From an uncultured Ruminiclostridium sp. (GTDB taxonomy: Bacteria > Bacillota > Clostridia > Oscillospirales > Ruminococcaceae): DNA of 64,000 nt. Location: assembly GCA_947627695.1 (NCBI GenBank), contig CANQXF010000004.1, forward strand, positions 119,398-183,397, in the 5' to 3' direction. Both the position numbers and the translations under genes were made by a program. Of the stretch, positions 24,873 through 35,100 are shown piece after piece. How positions within the stretch are numbered: position 1 is the stretch's first letter; every line of letters begins with the position of its first letter. The notes under the pieces were generated by a model. The model did not search any database, was not told the origin of the DNA, and saw only the letters and a program-made list of their open reading frames with translations.

Positions 24873-25970
24873 TTACCAGATTATAACGCTTCCGCTTTGC
24901 GCATCAACAAACAAACAGTCATTTGTGCTCATAATATCACCTTGCATATATAATGAAGCACTTATTTCCCACATAGGGAGCAAAGTGAAATTTTTTTCAT
25001 CATGCTGTTCATACGGCACGTAAACAAGGCGGCAGTCCGTTATTGTAACGCTCTGCCCGTTCAGGTCAATACCGGCATAATACTCGGCGCCGATTTTAAG
25101 GGCATTTTCGCCGCTGCATTTTATACTGACGGTTTCACCTGTTTCATATTCAGGAGAAAACAGGTCGCAGGTCCTTAAAGAAAAAACTTTATCTTTTGTT
25201 ACAACAAAGTCTGAATACGAACCCACAAAATATCCGCCCTGACCGTGTCCCGTTCCGCTTACGTCATATGTGGTCACAGGAACGCCGTTATATTCAATAG
25301 GAAAACGCATAACATATACCTCTTCCTCCTCAGAGGTCCAGTCTGCATAGTTTTCATATTCATCATACATTTTTTCGTGCCATAATTGATTGACTTTATC
25401 TTTGGTGACAGCATAGACTGTTGGCTCTGAATAATTTGTCAAGCCTGCTTTTTCAAGAATATCGGTGCAGCTTTTTATTGCCTCATCTTTAGGCAAAATA
25501 CTTATGCTGTCGTCTGTGAAAAAATCGCTGTAATTCCAGAGGCTGAAACACGATTCCAGTGTTCCGTATCCGAAAGTGTCGCTTTGGCGGTATTCTGCCG
25601 TCAGGCGTCCCGGCTCATATGCTAACCAATATTTTTCTCCTTCCTCATAAATATGCATCATTTCGTCAGAAAACCAGTCGCACTGCCATTCCTCATAAGT
25701 AATATCCTACCTGCCTTCAAGAAAAAGGTCTTTTAATTTATCGTCATTCCACTCCATGACTCTGACGTTTATTTTCGGCAGCTCGCTGAAAGTGTTTTCT
25801 TCAGTTTGTATGTCTATATCAAGATGGTCATTTTCCGACACGATACTGTCTATCTGCTCCCTGACGTTTTCGTCGTCTTCAGTCAGCAGCTCCCCCGACG
25901 GAAAACACGCCGTCATCAAAGTCAGCGGCAAACATAACGCAAGCGCTTTTGCAAATTTCCTTTTTTGCAT
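24873..25970 (-). pseudogene. Lipoprotein gene split by an in-frame amber codon
   Basis: The ORF track shows two pieces (25707-26018 and 24873-25661), but they are in the same frame. Only one TAG, at 25709-25707, separates ...KDLFLEGR from DITYEEWQCDWFSDEMMHIYEEGEKYW. Read through, the product is 365 aa. It has a signal with lipobox LMTAC (Cys near residue 20), an acidic linker (LLTEDDENVREQ), then a beta-rich extracytoplasmic domain ending in NDCLFVDAQSGSVIIW. The start at 25970 follows GGAGGAAAG. As first gene of the LytTR-controlled operon it probably serves the ABC pair. It may be a disrupted gene, a suppressed stop or a sequencing error. Confidence 0.8.
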
Positions 25971-26109
25971 TTTCTTTCCTCCGTTCACGCGGTACTTTTT
26001 GTTCTCTATAAATAACACGTTTCAGCACCCCGTTTGGTCAAAAAATTTTTAAATTTTTCACAGGCGGCGCAAATCCCGAAAAATGGCGCAGAGCCTGCTT
26101 TTTGCCGTC

Positions 26110-26177
26110 ATTTTAGCACAAGGGATCCGTCTTGTCAACAAGTTTGTGAAGTATGGTCGGATCTTGTGAAGTTTGGT
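26110..26177 (-). promoter_or_regulatory. Direct-repeat operator and promoter, copy 2
   Basis: On the minus strand ACCAAACTTCACAA (26177-26164) and ACCATACTTCACAA (26157-26144) lie with a 20-base period. They precede TTGACA (26138-26133), a 17-base spacer and TAAAAT (26115-26110). Boxes, spacing and repeats match copy 1 at 18413-18480. It drives the lipoprotein operon; the leader is about 130 bases. Confidence 0.85.
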
Positions 26178-26232
26178 AAAATTTTTGCTGTTTTAAACTC
26201 TGATTGATTGACGAATTTTTTAAATATCATAA

Positions 26233-26264
26233 CAAAAAATACGCTCCCCTATTTGGGGAGCGTA
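26233..26264 (-). terminator. Terminator of the LytTR regulator/kinase operon
   Basis: On the minus strand TACGCTCCCC-AAATA-GGGGAGCGTA followed by TTTTTTG, 16 bases past the kinase stop. Confidence 0.88.
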
Positions 26265-26279
26265 TCAATGTGATCAAGT

Positions 26280-27614
26280 TTATTTTTTAGTAGTTTCTTC
26301 TCTTTGCAATTCCACACGGCAGATAAACATCAGACCTTCTTCAAAGAAATCGACTGTTCCGTTGTATTTTTCAGCGATGGAACGTATGGTCTTTATGCCA
26401 TAGCCGTGGTGGGAGGCGTCCTGCTTTGTGCTTTTGAGCTTTGGATTTTCTTCCAGAACAAAATTGCATATGCTGTTCTTTATGATAATGATGAGCTTGC
26501 TGTTTGCTGATGAGATATTCACTTCGATAAGGCGGGAATCGGGTTCACATTTTTCAGCGGCACTGACAGCATTGTCAAGCAGATTTCCCATAAGATTGCA
26601 TAAGTCTGTATTCTCAATTCCCGAAAGATCATTTTCAATGCTGCACAGAACGTCTATGTCTTTGGACCTTGCGAAAGAGAGCTTTGAATTTAAAATAGCG
26701 TTCAGGAAATCGTTGTCCACGTTTATCACTGTTTCGATTTTTGAAAAATCGTCCGTCTGCTCCTCGGCAAGCTTTTCAGCTGCTTCGGTCTTTCCGCTGC
26801 GGATAAGCGCAAGCATGGTGGCGGAATATTGTTTCATATCGTGACGCAGGCGGCGGGTCTGTTCGTACTGCTCCTTGACGGTCTGAGCGTATTGTCGGCT
26901 GTATTCGCTGTGCTTTTGCTCAAGAATGAGCTGTTCTTCTCTTCTGCGGGCGTTGTTCAGACGGGACGTCATATAAAGGCACAATATGTTTATAAATATT
27001 ATTCCAAGCTCAACCAGCATTAAAAGATTTCTGACATTCCTGCTGTTTTCTCCGCTGAGTATTATCAGATGGACTACGTTGAAAATAAGAAACGATATTC
27101 CCAGAACAGAAAGGATAAGAGTCCATTCCTTAGCGCTCAATGATTCCTTCCTGCCTTTGATGAACCGCAGCACTATCGCCAGAACGTACACAGTCAGCGA
27201 TATTCCCACAACCATATATATAAATCTTTCAACAGTACCTTCCTTGTAGAGCAAAGACTGGTCGCTACCGAATGCGGCTGACAATATATTTCCCGATACT
27301 GCCGCAGCGCTTATCAGACACAGAAGTATCAATAATGAAATGAATAATTTTTTTAAAACGTTCCCTCTCAGAAATATCAATGAAAATATAAACAGCACGC
27401 ATACATAAGCGATCCCTAAAAATCCTTCATACTCAGTTATCCGATTAAGTATGGTGATAGAAGCAGCAAAGCTCAGGATACCGATGAGATATACGCTTTT
27501 TGCTTTAAGAAATCTGAATTTTCCGTCAAAGGCTTTTATGATAAAATCTATGCAAAAAAAGGATTCAATAAGATTTGCCGCCAGCTCGAGCATCATCCAC
27601 AGCACGTTCTGCAC
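26280..27614 (-). CDS. AgrC-like sensor histidine kinase (GHKL type)
   Basis: This 444-aa membrane kinase has seven predicted helices over residues 1-220, a coiled linker, then the phospho-acceptor region QTRRLRHDMKQYSATML (His near 255). The ATPase domain follows with N-box NLMGNLLDNAVSAAEK and G-box HGYGIKTIRSIAEKYNGTV. This is the class-10 kinase architecture used for peptide pheromones or antimicrobials. It follows its response regulator by 13 bases and the terminator at 26233 closes the unit. No agrD/agrB-like gene is nearby, so the signal probably comes from outside or from the ABC systems. Confidence 0.92.
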   Translation of the reverse strand: MQNVLWMMLELAANLIESFFCIDFIIKAFDGKFRFLKAKSVYLIGILSFAASITILNRITEYEGFLGIAYVCVLFIFSLIFLRGNVLKKLFISLLILLCLISAAAVSGNILSAAFGSDQSLLYKEGTVERFIYMVVGISLTVYVLAIVLRFIKGRKESLSAKEWTLILSVLGISFLIFNVVHLIILSGENSRNVRNLLMLVELGIIFINILCLYMTSRLNNARRREEQLILEQKHSEYSRQYAQTVKEQYEQTRRLRHDMKQYSATMLALIRSGKTEAAEKLAEEQTDDFSKIETVINVDNDFLNAILNSKLSFARSKDIDVLCSIENDLSGIENTDLCNLMGNLLDNAVSAAEKCEPDSRLIEVNISSANSKLIIIIKNSICNFVLEENPKLKSTKQDASHHGYGIKTIRSIAEKYNGTVDFFEEGLMFICRVELQREETTKK

Positions 27615-27627
27615 AGTAAAACCACTC

Positions 27628-28356
27628 CTAACTGAAATTTCTGGTATAGTTTAAATACGTTTCCTCAAACTCCTTTTTGCGGCCTCTGCTTATTATGATA
27701 AACTCACCGTTATCAAGTCTAATCTCCATATTGGGATAATCCACCCTGTCGATATGGCTCATATTCACGATATAGCGGTTGTGCGATCGTGAAAAGATAT
27801 ATGAATTTAAAGACCGTGAAACATCGTCAAGTCTTCCTCGCACCGACTGGGTCTTACCGTCGGTAAAATGATATTCAACGTTGTTTATGCTGCTCTTTAT
27901 ATACAAAATTTCCCTTGGCGAAACAAATCGTTTGTTGTCATAAGCGCCGACTATCATGATCTTTTCGTCTGCGGCAATACGCAAGGCAAGCTTTTTGATG
28001 ACGTATCTCAGCTTATCCTCGATTATCTTCGTCTTGCCTTTGGGAATGAAGTAAAACGGCTGAAAATCAAAGCTGTCGTATACCAGACTGCTCTCAGTGG
28101 TGATAAATATAATGTAAGTATCCTGTGAGATCTTTCTGACCTGTTTTGCGGCGTCAAATCCGTTTATTTCGGGCATAACGATATCCATAAATATAACGTC
28201 GAACGGACGTTCCTTATGGCTTTCAAGAAAATCGAGCCCTGAAGAAAAGGTGCAGATCTGATGTTCTATCCCGTTTTCTGAAAGAAGACAGTCTATCCTG
28301 CCTTTTAAAAAGTCAAGCATAGGCTTATTGTCATCGCATATCGCTGTGTAGATCAT
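27628..28356 (-). CDS. LytTR-family response regulator (AgrA-like)
   Basis: This is a 242-aa regulator. The receiver domain has ICDDNKP with the acidic pair, phospho-acceptor Asp in VIFMDIVMPEINGFDA, and a Lys in FIPKGKTK. The C-terminal LytTR DNA-binding domain spans about 140-240 (SRSHNRYIVNMSHIDRVDYPNMEIRLDNGEFIIISRGRKKEFEETY). I start at ATG 28356 (MIYTAICDD); the ORF-track start at 28419 adds residues upstream with no family counterpart, and a GTG 15 bases upstream of 28356 is an alternative. It is the best candidate to bind the direct repeats at 18413 and 26144. Confidence 0.92.
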   Translation of the reverse strand: MIYTAICDDNKPMLDFLKGRIDCLLSENGIEHQICTFSSGLDFLESHKERPFDVIFMDIVMPEINGFDAAKQVRKISQDTYIIFITTESSLVYDSFDFQPFYFIPKGKTKIIEDKLRYVIKKLALRIAADEKIMIVGAYDNKRFVSPREILYIKSSINNVEYHFTDGKTQSVRGRLDDVSRSLNSYIFSRSHNRYIVNMSHIDRVDYPNMEIRLDNGEFIIISRGRKKEFEETYLNYTRNFS

Positions 28357-28427
28357 TGTGTATATTTTCACTTCCGTTTCGTAAATGCGGGGTCGCTGAT
28401 TTTTAAAATAATAGTTCAACTGATAAT

Positions 28428-28456
28428 TTTATAACATTTATTTTGACAAAAGTCAA
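28428..28456 (-). promoter_or_regulatory. Promoter of the LytTR regulator/kinase operon
   Basis: On the minus strand TTGACT (28456-28451), a 17-base spacer and TATAAA (28433-28428). The direct repeats of the two target promoters are not present here. Confidence 0.72.
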
Positions 28457-28519
28457 GCACGGCGGAATTGTGCGGGTTACTGCGTGCTGCTTGAAGCTGC
28501 GCAGGATATAATGAGAAAA

Positions 28520-28660
28520 GCCGTGCCTTTCTCTTTCACCGTCTCGGCTTAAAAGCGGCGAAAACGGCGGGGAGGATTCTCCTTTTTTCACTTTTGTGTC
28601 CTGCACACCAGCCTCACAGGCGCGCCCCACCCTCCCACCCCATACGCCCCTCCTTCAAAA
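28520..28660 (+). repeat. Dispersed intergenic element (CACTTTTGTGTCCTGCACACC type)
   Basis: TTTCACCGTCTCGG is followed about 50 bases later by CACTTTTGTGTCCTGCACACCAGCCTCAC, a C-rich stretch (GCGCCCCACCCTCCCACCCC) and CTCCTTCAA. The same order of blocks occurs near 4726-4850, 9778-9903 and 63870-64000. No gene is supported between 28457 and 28841; the upstream part of the 175-aa ORF in the track is this repeat. Confidence 0.75.
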
Positions 28661-28841
28661 TCAAACCACATTTCCCGTTTCGGAATATGCCCTTCATATC
28701 CACCTTTTTGCCATTTTCGCCAAAAACGCTGCCAAATCCGCAATGAGATCCCTTTCGGAGAAGATCGCTGATAAAATATTTATGTCGAATTTAAAGGCTT
28801 TTTGCGAATTGCACAGAAAAATCACAGAGAGGAAATCTGAT

Positions 28842-29123
28842 ATGAAATGGCCTTGGAAAAAGAAAAAGCTCTCCTTTGACGACGCGGCAAAATTCAACTG
28901 GGAATTGGATACCAACGCTGAATTGAGGCAAAAGCTGGACGAGCTTGCAAAACAGTATTCCGACCTGAGCGAAAGGGAATATAGGAGGAAGCTCCTGCTG
29001 CTGCTTCGCAAAAACGGTCTGGTCATTGATTCAGATCAGCTGGATATGCTTTTGCTTCTGAGGCGTAAAACGGATCAGATGTTACTGAGGCAAGAGGCGA
29101 ATAACGTCGAAGAAACGACGTAG
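28842..29123 (+). CDS. Small helical hypothetical protein, 93 aa
   Basis: This protein is not recognised. The ATG at 28842 follows AGAGGAAA; the ORF-track start at 28596 lies within an intergenic repeat. A basic amphipathic start MKWPWKKKKLS could bind membrane. Most of the rest is helical and likely coiled coil (FNWELDTNAELRQKLDELAKQYSDLSEREYRRKLLLLLRKNG), followed by DQLDMLLLLRRKTDQMLLR. It precedes the SpoIIE-type phosphatase gene in the same direction with a 35-codon ORF between, so it could be a partner in that signalling unit. Confidence 0.55.
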   Translation: MKWPWKKKKLSFDDAAKFNWELDTNAELRQKLDELAKQYSDLSEREYRRKLLLLLRKNGLVIDSDQLDMLLLLRRKTDQMLLRQEANNVEETT

Positions 29124-29172
29124 ACTTTGTTCCCGCTTGCGCCGTACCTGTAATTAAGGCGGCGCAGGAATA

Positions 29173-29280
29173 ATGGCTGACGAATTTCCCCTTATCTATG
29201 GAGGAAGCGGCAGCGATATCCCCATGGTGTCGGCAGATATCTGCGACTTTGATTATAGAGTGATCTGGAGCGTTTTATGA
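29173..29280 (+). CDS. Possible 35-residue ORF coupled to the SpoIIE-type phosphatase
   Basis: Too short for the ORF track. ATG 29173 has CAGGAA 3-4 bases upstream and encodes [35 protein letters not shown]. Its TGA overlaps the phosphatase ATG as ATGA, which would allow translational coupling. No family is recognised. The phosphatase gene has no other clear ribosome binding site, which makes the coupling idea more attractive, but chance is not excluded. Confidence 0.35.
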   Translation: MADEFPLIYGGSGSDIPMVSADICDFDYRVIWSVL

Positions 29281-32114
29281 TATACATACAACTTGGGCTG
29301 GCGGCCCTGTGTCCCGCCATAGTGTCCGCCCTGTTCTATCTGAGCAATAAAAAAGCGGGCTTTTCAAAGCTGCCCGAGAGAACAAAGCAGGTCGTTTACG
29401 GCCTGGTGTTCGGTCTGCTTGCAGTTTTAAGCACCGAGTTTGGCTCAGAGATCGACGGCGCCGTGATAAGCGCGAGGGACGCCGCGCCCTTATGCGCGGG
29501 ATTGATTTTCGGCGTGCCCGCAGGCATTTTGGCGGGCTTTATCGGCGGCGTATGGAGATTTCTTGTTTCGATATTGGGCGAAGGGGCATACACGGGTATA
29601 GGAGCGAGCCTCACGACACTTCTTGCAGGCTTGCTGGGCGCCGCGCTGAGAAAATGGCTGTTTGACAACAAGCGCCCATTCTGGTACTACGGGCTGGCGG
29701 CAGGGTCTGTGGTGGAAGTTGTAAATATGCTGATGGTGTTTTTGATAAATATGGAGGACGTTCACAGGGCGTTTGAGCTGGTGGAGAAATGCACGCTGCC
29801 GATGGTCGCCCTGAACGCAGGCGCGGTGACAATTGCAATGCTGGCGGTGTCCGCTTTGGCGGGTGAGCTGAAAAAATCAAAGGGGAAAACCAGATATCAG
29901 CTTGCGCAGACTTTTTCACGGTGGCTTTTGTTTTGCGTCGTTCTGGCATTTCTGGTGTCAAGTCTGTTTGTCTACGCGTTGCAGACAAGGCTTGCAGTGA
30001 ATGACGCACAGAATATGCTCTCGCTTTATATCGAAGACGTGAGGGCGGATATCAACGACGCCTCGGACGAAAATCTTTTGAAGCTCACACGGAAGATAAG
30101 GGACGATCTGAACGAGATCGGGAATTATGATAAATCGGTCCTTTTGCCGCTGCTGGAGGAAAACAACGTATCTGAAATAAATATCATCGACGAAAACGGG
30201 ATAATTATCGCAAGCACTACACCCGAATTTGTCGGATTTGATATGTCAGGCGGCGAACAGTCCAACGAGTTTATGGCGCTGCTTCACGGCAAAGAGGAGC
30301 TTGTGCAGCGCTATCAGCCTATTTCCCACGACTCGGGCGTTTCAATGAAATACGCGGGAGCCGTTCTGGATAACGGCGGCTTTGTTCAGGTGGGGTACGA
30401 TTCGGGAAGATTTCAGGCGGACATCGACGGCCAGGTGGTAGGACTCACAAGGAACCGCCATGTGGGCGAGGACGGATTTATGCTCATAGCGAATGAGGAG
30501 CTCCGCCTTGTGAGCGACCCGAGTGGCCATGAGGGAGCGTCTCTTGACGTTACGGGTATTTGCCTGACGCCGAATGAGGATAACTCTTCCTCCGAAAAAT
30601 ACGGGAGCGAATGGCAGGCGCTCACACAAACGGTCTTCGGTGAAAGCTGTTACGTGATGTACGGCGTCACGGAAGGATATTATATCATCGGAGTGCTGCC
30701 CCGGTCTGAGGTGGTTTTCAGCCGCAATATGCAGTTATATACCACGGTGTTTATCGAGATAATGGTATTTGCGGCTCTGTTCGTGCTGATCTACTTCCTT
30801 GTAAAGAAGCTGGTGGTGGAGAATATCCAGAAAGTAAACCGTTCTCTGGAGGAGATAACGGGCGGAAACCTTAATGTGACCGTTGACGTTCGGGGCAACG
30901 AGGAATTTGTATCGCTGTCAGACGACATCAACTCAACGGTCCACGCATTGAAGGGATATATCGCGGAAGCGGCCGCAAGGATAGACAGGGAGCTGGAATT
31001 TGCCAGGACTATCCAGTTATCCACGCTGCCCTGCGTATTTCCGCCCTATCCCGACAGGACGGATTTTGACATTCACGCGACTATGGACACGGCAAAAGAA
31101 GTGGGAGGAGATTTTTACGACTTTTATCTGCTTGATGAAAACCGTCTTGCATTTCTGATAGCGGACGTGTCTGGCAAGGGAATATCCGCGGCGATGTTTA
31201 TGATGAAGGCAAAAACGCTGATAAAAAGCCTTGCCGACAAGGAAAGCGACGTATCAAAGATACTGACAAGAGCCAACGAGGAGCTGTGCGAGAATAACGA
31301 GGCGGAAATGTTCGTGACCTGCTGGATGGGGATACTTGACCTCAGGACCCACACGGTGCATTTTGCGAATGCGGGACATAATCCGCCGCTTGTAAGACAT
31401 AGGGACGGAAAATTTGAATATTTCAGGACCCGCCCCGATTTTGTCCTTGCGGGCATGGAGGGCGTGAAATACAGAAGCGGCGAATTAAAGCTTATGCCCG
31501 GGGACGAAATATTCCTTTATACCGACGGGGTTACCGAGGCGGAGAACGCCGAAAACGAGCTATATGGCGAGGCGAGGCTGAAGTCCGCCCTTGACAGGCT
31601 TGAAGGCGCAAGCGCAAAGGATATATGCCTTGGCGTGAAGAAGGACGTAGACGCTTTTGTCGGGGAAACACCCCAGTTTGACGATATGACTATGCTCTGC
31701 ATTCGCCTTACGCAAAAATACAGCATAACCGTCGACCCGAGGGAGGATACCGCCGTGCAGACAGTGGCGTCGTTCGTTGAGGAAACGCTTGCTCAGGCAA
31801 GTGCGCCTGTGAAAATCGTGATGAAGATGAACATTGCGGCAGACGAGGTTTATTCCAATATCCGCCGTTACAGCGGCGCAACAAAAGCGCAGATTGAATG
31901 TGCTATCAGCGGGAACAATATCACTTTGGTATTTGCGGACGACGGGTTCCCTTACGACCCGCTGAATAAGAAAGACCCCGACACGACCCTTTCGGCTGAT
32001 GAGAGAGAAATCGGCGGGCTGGGCATTTTTATGGTAAAGAAAACGATGGACAACGTGGAATACGAGTATTCGGAGGGAATGAACCGTCTGACTTTGAAAA
32101 AGAGCTGGGCATAG
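29277..32114 (+). CDS. Membrane sensor with LytS-like 5TM domain, HAMP, SpoIIE phosphatase and HATPase
   Basis: This 945-aa signalling protein has the following parts in order. A LytS-like 5TM-5TMR domain spans residues 1-200 ([23 protein letters not shown] is characteristic). Next is a helix near 215-235, an extracytoplasmic sensing domain to ~475, a helix and HAMP region to ~565, and a PP2C/SpoIIE phosphatase from ~580 with [44 protein letters not shown] and [10 protein letters not shown] (metal-binding Asp residues present). At the C-terminus is an RsbW-like HATPase ([35 protein letters not shown]). Having both a phosphatase and an anti-sigma-type kinase domain in one chain suggests partner-switch control; no STAS partner is in the window. 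Confidence 0.92.
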   Translation: MIYIQLGLAALCPAIVSALFYLSNKKAGFSKLPERTKQVVYGLVFGLLAVLSTEFGSEIDGAVISARDAAPLCAGLIFGVPAGILAGFIGGVWRFLVSILGEGAYTGIGASLTTLLAGLLGAALRKWLFDNKRPFWYYGLAAGSVVEVVNMLMVFLINMEDVHRAFELVEKCTLPMVALNAGAVTIAMLAVSALAGELKKSKGKTRYQLAQTFSRWLLFCVVLAFLVSSLFVYALQTRLAVNDAQNMLSLYIEDVRADINDASDENLLKLTRKIRDDLNEIGNYDKSVLLPLLEENNVSEINIIDENGIIIASTTPEFVGFDMSGGEQSNEFMALLHGKEELVQRYQPISHDSGVSMKYAGAVLDNGGFVQVGYDSGRFQADIDGQVVGLTRNRHVGEDGFMLIANEELRLVSDPSGHEGASLDVTGICLTPNEDNSSSEKYGSEWQALTQTVFGESCYVMYGVTEGYYIIGVLPRSEVVFSRNMQLYTTVFIEIMVFAALFVLIYFLVKKLVVENIQKVNRSLEEITGGNLNVTVDVRGNEEFVSLSDDINSTVHALKGYIAEAAARIDRELEFARTIQLSTLPCVFPPYPDRTDFDIHATMDTAKEVGGDFYDFYLLDENRLAFLIADVSGKGISAAMFMMKAKTLIKSLADKESDVSKILTRANEELCENNEAEMFVTCWMGILDLRTHTVHFANAGHNPPLVRHRDGKFEYFRTRPDFVLAGMEGVKYRSGELKLMPGDEIFLYTDGVTEAENAENELYGEARLKSALDRLEGASAKDICLGVKKDVDAFVGETPQFDDMTMLCIRLTQKYSITVDPREDTAVQTVASFVEETLAQASAPVKIVMKMNIAADEVYSNIRRYSGATKAQIECAISGNNITLVFADDGFPYDPLNKKDPDTTLSADEREIGGLGIFMVKKTMDNVEYEYSEGMNRLTLKKSWA

Positions 32115-32134
32115 TCAGCCTGAAAGGAGAACGA

Positions 32135-35100
32135 ATGAATAAGAACGATAAAATTTTCAAAACGAAAGCGGTGATACGATTGAAGAAAATATTATGTCTT
32201 GCCATGTCCTTTGTGCTTATCTGCCTGCTGCTTGCGGGCTGCGGGAAAGACGGGAGCGAAGCTGTCACCGATATCCGTCAGCTTGACGGGCAGACTATCG
32301 GCGTAATGACCGGCTCCAGCTTTGACGTTCATACCGATAATCTGATCGAGGGCGCAGAAAAGCAGTATTACGACCGTATCACGGATCTGGCTCTTGCTGT
32401 TGAGCAGGGGAAGATTGCCGCTTTTTTGATGGACGAGCCTATCGCCCGTCTGCTTTGCAAGCAAAATCAAGCGGTGACCTACATTCCCGAGGTGCTGGTG
32501 CAGGAGAGCTATGCGGCCGCCTTTTCAAAAACACAGCGCGGCGCGGCGCTGAGGGACGAGTATAACGAATTTCTGGCGCAGATAAGGGCGGACGGCACGC
32601 TGGAGGAGATAGACAAGATCTGGATAGGCACGGACGAAAGCAAAAAGGTGGTTGAGGACTGGACGGCCTTCCCCGCAGAGAACGGCGTCGTCAGAATGGC
32701 GGTAAAAAACGACGTCGAGCCCTTCTGCTATATCAAGGACGGACGTATCGTCGGGTATGATATCGATATTATGGTACGTTTCTGCAAGGCCTACGGCTAT
32801 GGGCTTGAGGTGACGGGCGCAGAGATATCGTCTATTTTCGCAGGTCTTGCCACAGGTACATATGATGTATCGGCCAATGGTATGACCGTGACGGAGGAAC
32901 GTGCGGAAAGCGTTAACTTCGCCGAGCCGAACTACACAGGCGGCGTGGTGGCGGTGGTTGCAAATCACGGGCAATTTGATGTGCGCTTCAGAACGTTTCA
33001 GGATTTTGAGGGCAAAACCGTGGGCGTTATGTCAGGCAGCATTTCGGACCAGCTTGTCAGCTCCGTGGTAAGCGGCTGCGAATTTAAGTATTACGACGAC
33101 GCTTCTGCTTCGCTTCTTGCGCTTCAGTCGGGGGCGCTTGACGCGGTGGCGCACGATATGCCCGTTGCGCAGCTGGCGGTGGCAAGGCAGCCCGATCTGG
33201 CGATATTCCCCCAAACGGTATCCCCCGACACTTACGGCCTCGGTCTTCAGAAGGACAGCCCGCTGACGGATAAGATCAGCGCCATTATTGAGAGATATAC
33301 TGAGGACGGCACGCTGGACGCCCTGCGGGAAAAATGGCTGAGCGCCGACGAAAGCAAAAAGACCATAGACGTGGGCGAGTATGACGCGCCCAACGGCACC
33401 CTGCGTTATGCCCATGACTCAACGCTTGAGCCTATGAGCTATGTTGGAGGAAACGGTCAGTCCCTCGGCTATGAGGTCGAGCTGGTCTCGCTAATTGCCA
33501 AAGAGCTTGGAATGAAGCTTGAGATAACCCAAAGCACATTCGGTTCGCTGATACAGATGTTAAGCAGCGGCAGGGCGGATATCGTATCGGGCGCCATGAG
33601 CATAACCGACGAGAGGCGGGAGAGCATAGATTTCCCCACCACTCATTACGTGGGCGGTATGACGCTCATCGTTCGGGGCGAAGATATGGGAATGGCGGTT
33701 GAGACGGAAGAAACGGACTTCTGGACAGGGCTGACAAACAGCTTTTATAAGAATTTCATTCAGGAAAACCGCTGGCAGATGATACTTTCGGGTCTTGCCG
33801 TAACGTTTATTATCTCCGTCTTTTCGGCTTTGTTCGGAACGGTGCTGGGCTTTGGTCTGTGTATGGTGCGCCGCAGCCGCAACAAAATCATCTCAAAGAT
33901 AACGGCGGCATTTATCCGTCTGATACAGGGAATTCCCGTGCTGGTGCTGTTGATGGTGCTTTTCTACGTCGTGCTTGCGGGCGCAAGGCTCAGCGGTATC
34001 GTCGTGTCGATAATAGGCTTCTCTATCAACTTCGCCGTCTATGTTTCCGAAATGATACGCACGGGTATCAACGCCGTTGACGCAGGTCAGTGGGAGGCGG
34101 CTTCCGCTATGGGCTTCGGGCGGGTAAAGACCTTCACGAAAATCATCGCCCCGCAGGCGGCAAGGCACGTTTTGCCCGTATATAAAGGCGAATTTATCTC
34201 TATGATAAAAATGACGTCCGTGGTGGGATATATCGCGGTGCAGGATCTGACAAAAGCGACAGACCTTATCCGCAGCCGCACCTTTGAGGCGTTCTTCCCG
34301 CTGATACTGACTGCGGTTCTGTATTTCATACTGGCATGGTGCCTGACCTTTCTTCTGGGACTTGCGGAAAGGAAGATAGACCCCCACCGCCGACGCAGAG
34401 AGCTAAAGGGAATTAACAGGAATATTTCTCTGTCGGAAATTTCTGAGGAGCCGAAAGCCCCCCAAAGCGGGGAGCCTGTAATCGTGATTTCCCACCTGAA
34501 GAAGGCGTTTCCCAACGCAACTCCCCTGAAAGACGTCAACGCCGTCATAAACAGAGGGGACGTTATCTCCATCATCGGACCTTCAGGCACGGGCAAAAGC
34601 ACCTTACTGCGCTGTATCAACCGACTTGAAACGCCGACGGAGGGACAGATAGAGGTGTTCGGTCAGCAGGTCACAGGCGTGAAGATGTCGCAGCTTGGCG
34701 AAGTCCGCCGCCGTATGGGAATGGTATTCCAGAGCTTCAACCTGTTTGCGCATCTGACGGTCATAGAAAACATTATGCTCGGCCCCGTAGAGCTGCTGGG
34801 CTGTTCCCGACAGCAGGCCTATGAACGGGGAATGCGCTTGCTGGCAAGCGTAGGGCTGGCGGAAAAGGAGCTGAACTACCCCGACGAGCTTTCTGGCGGT
34901 CAGAAACAGAGAGTCGCCATTGCGCGCACTCTGGGAATGCAGCCCGAGATCGTGCTCTTTGACGAGCCCACAAGCGCGCTGGACCCCACTATGGTGGGAG
35001 AGGTTCTGGCGGTCATACACGGTCTTGCCCAGCAGGGGCTCACCATGCTTATTGTAACCCACGAGATGAAGTTTGCTCGTGACGTATCAACGAGGGTATT

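Noticed and set aside
25707-25709. TAG read as pyrrolysine
   Set aside because: No pyl genes or methylamine methyltransferase context in the window; nonsense mutation or base-call error is simpler.
18528-28419. Lantibiotic biosynthesis cluster
   Set aside because: The transporters and kinase resemble immunity modules, but no precursor peptide, LanM/LanBC or agrB/agrD-like processing gene is present.
28596-28841. Upstream part of the 175-aa ORF
   Set aside because: This portion lies in the dispersed repeat; the ATG at 28842 has the ribosome site.
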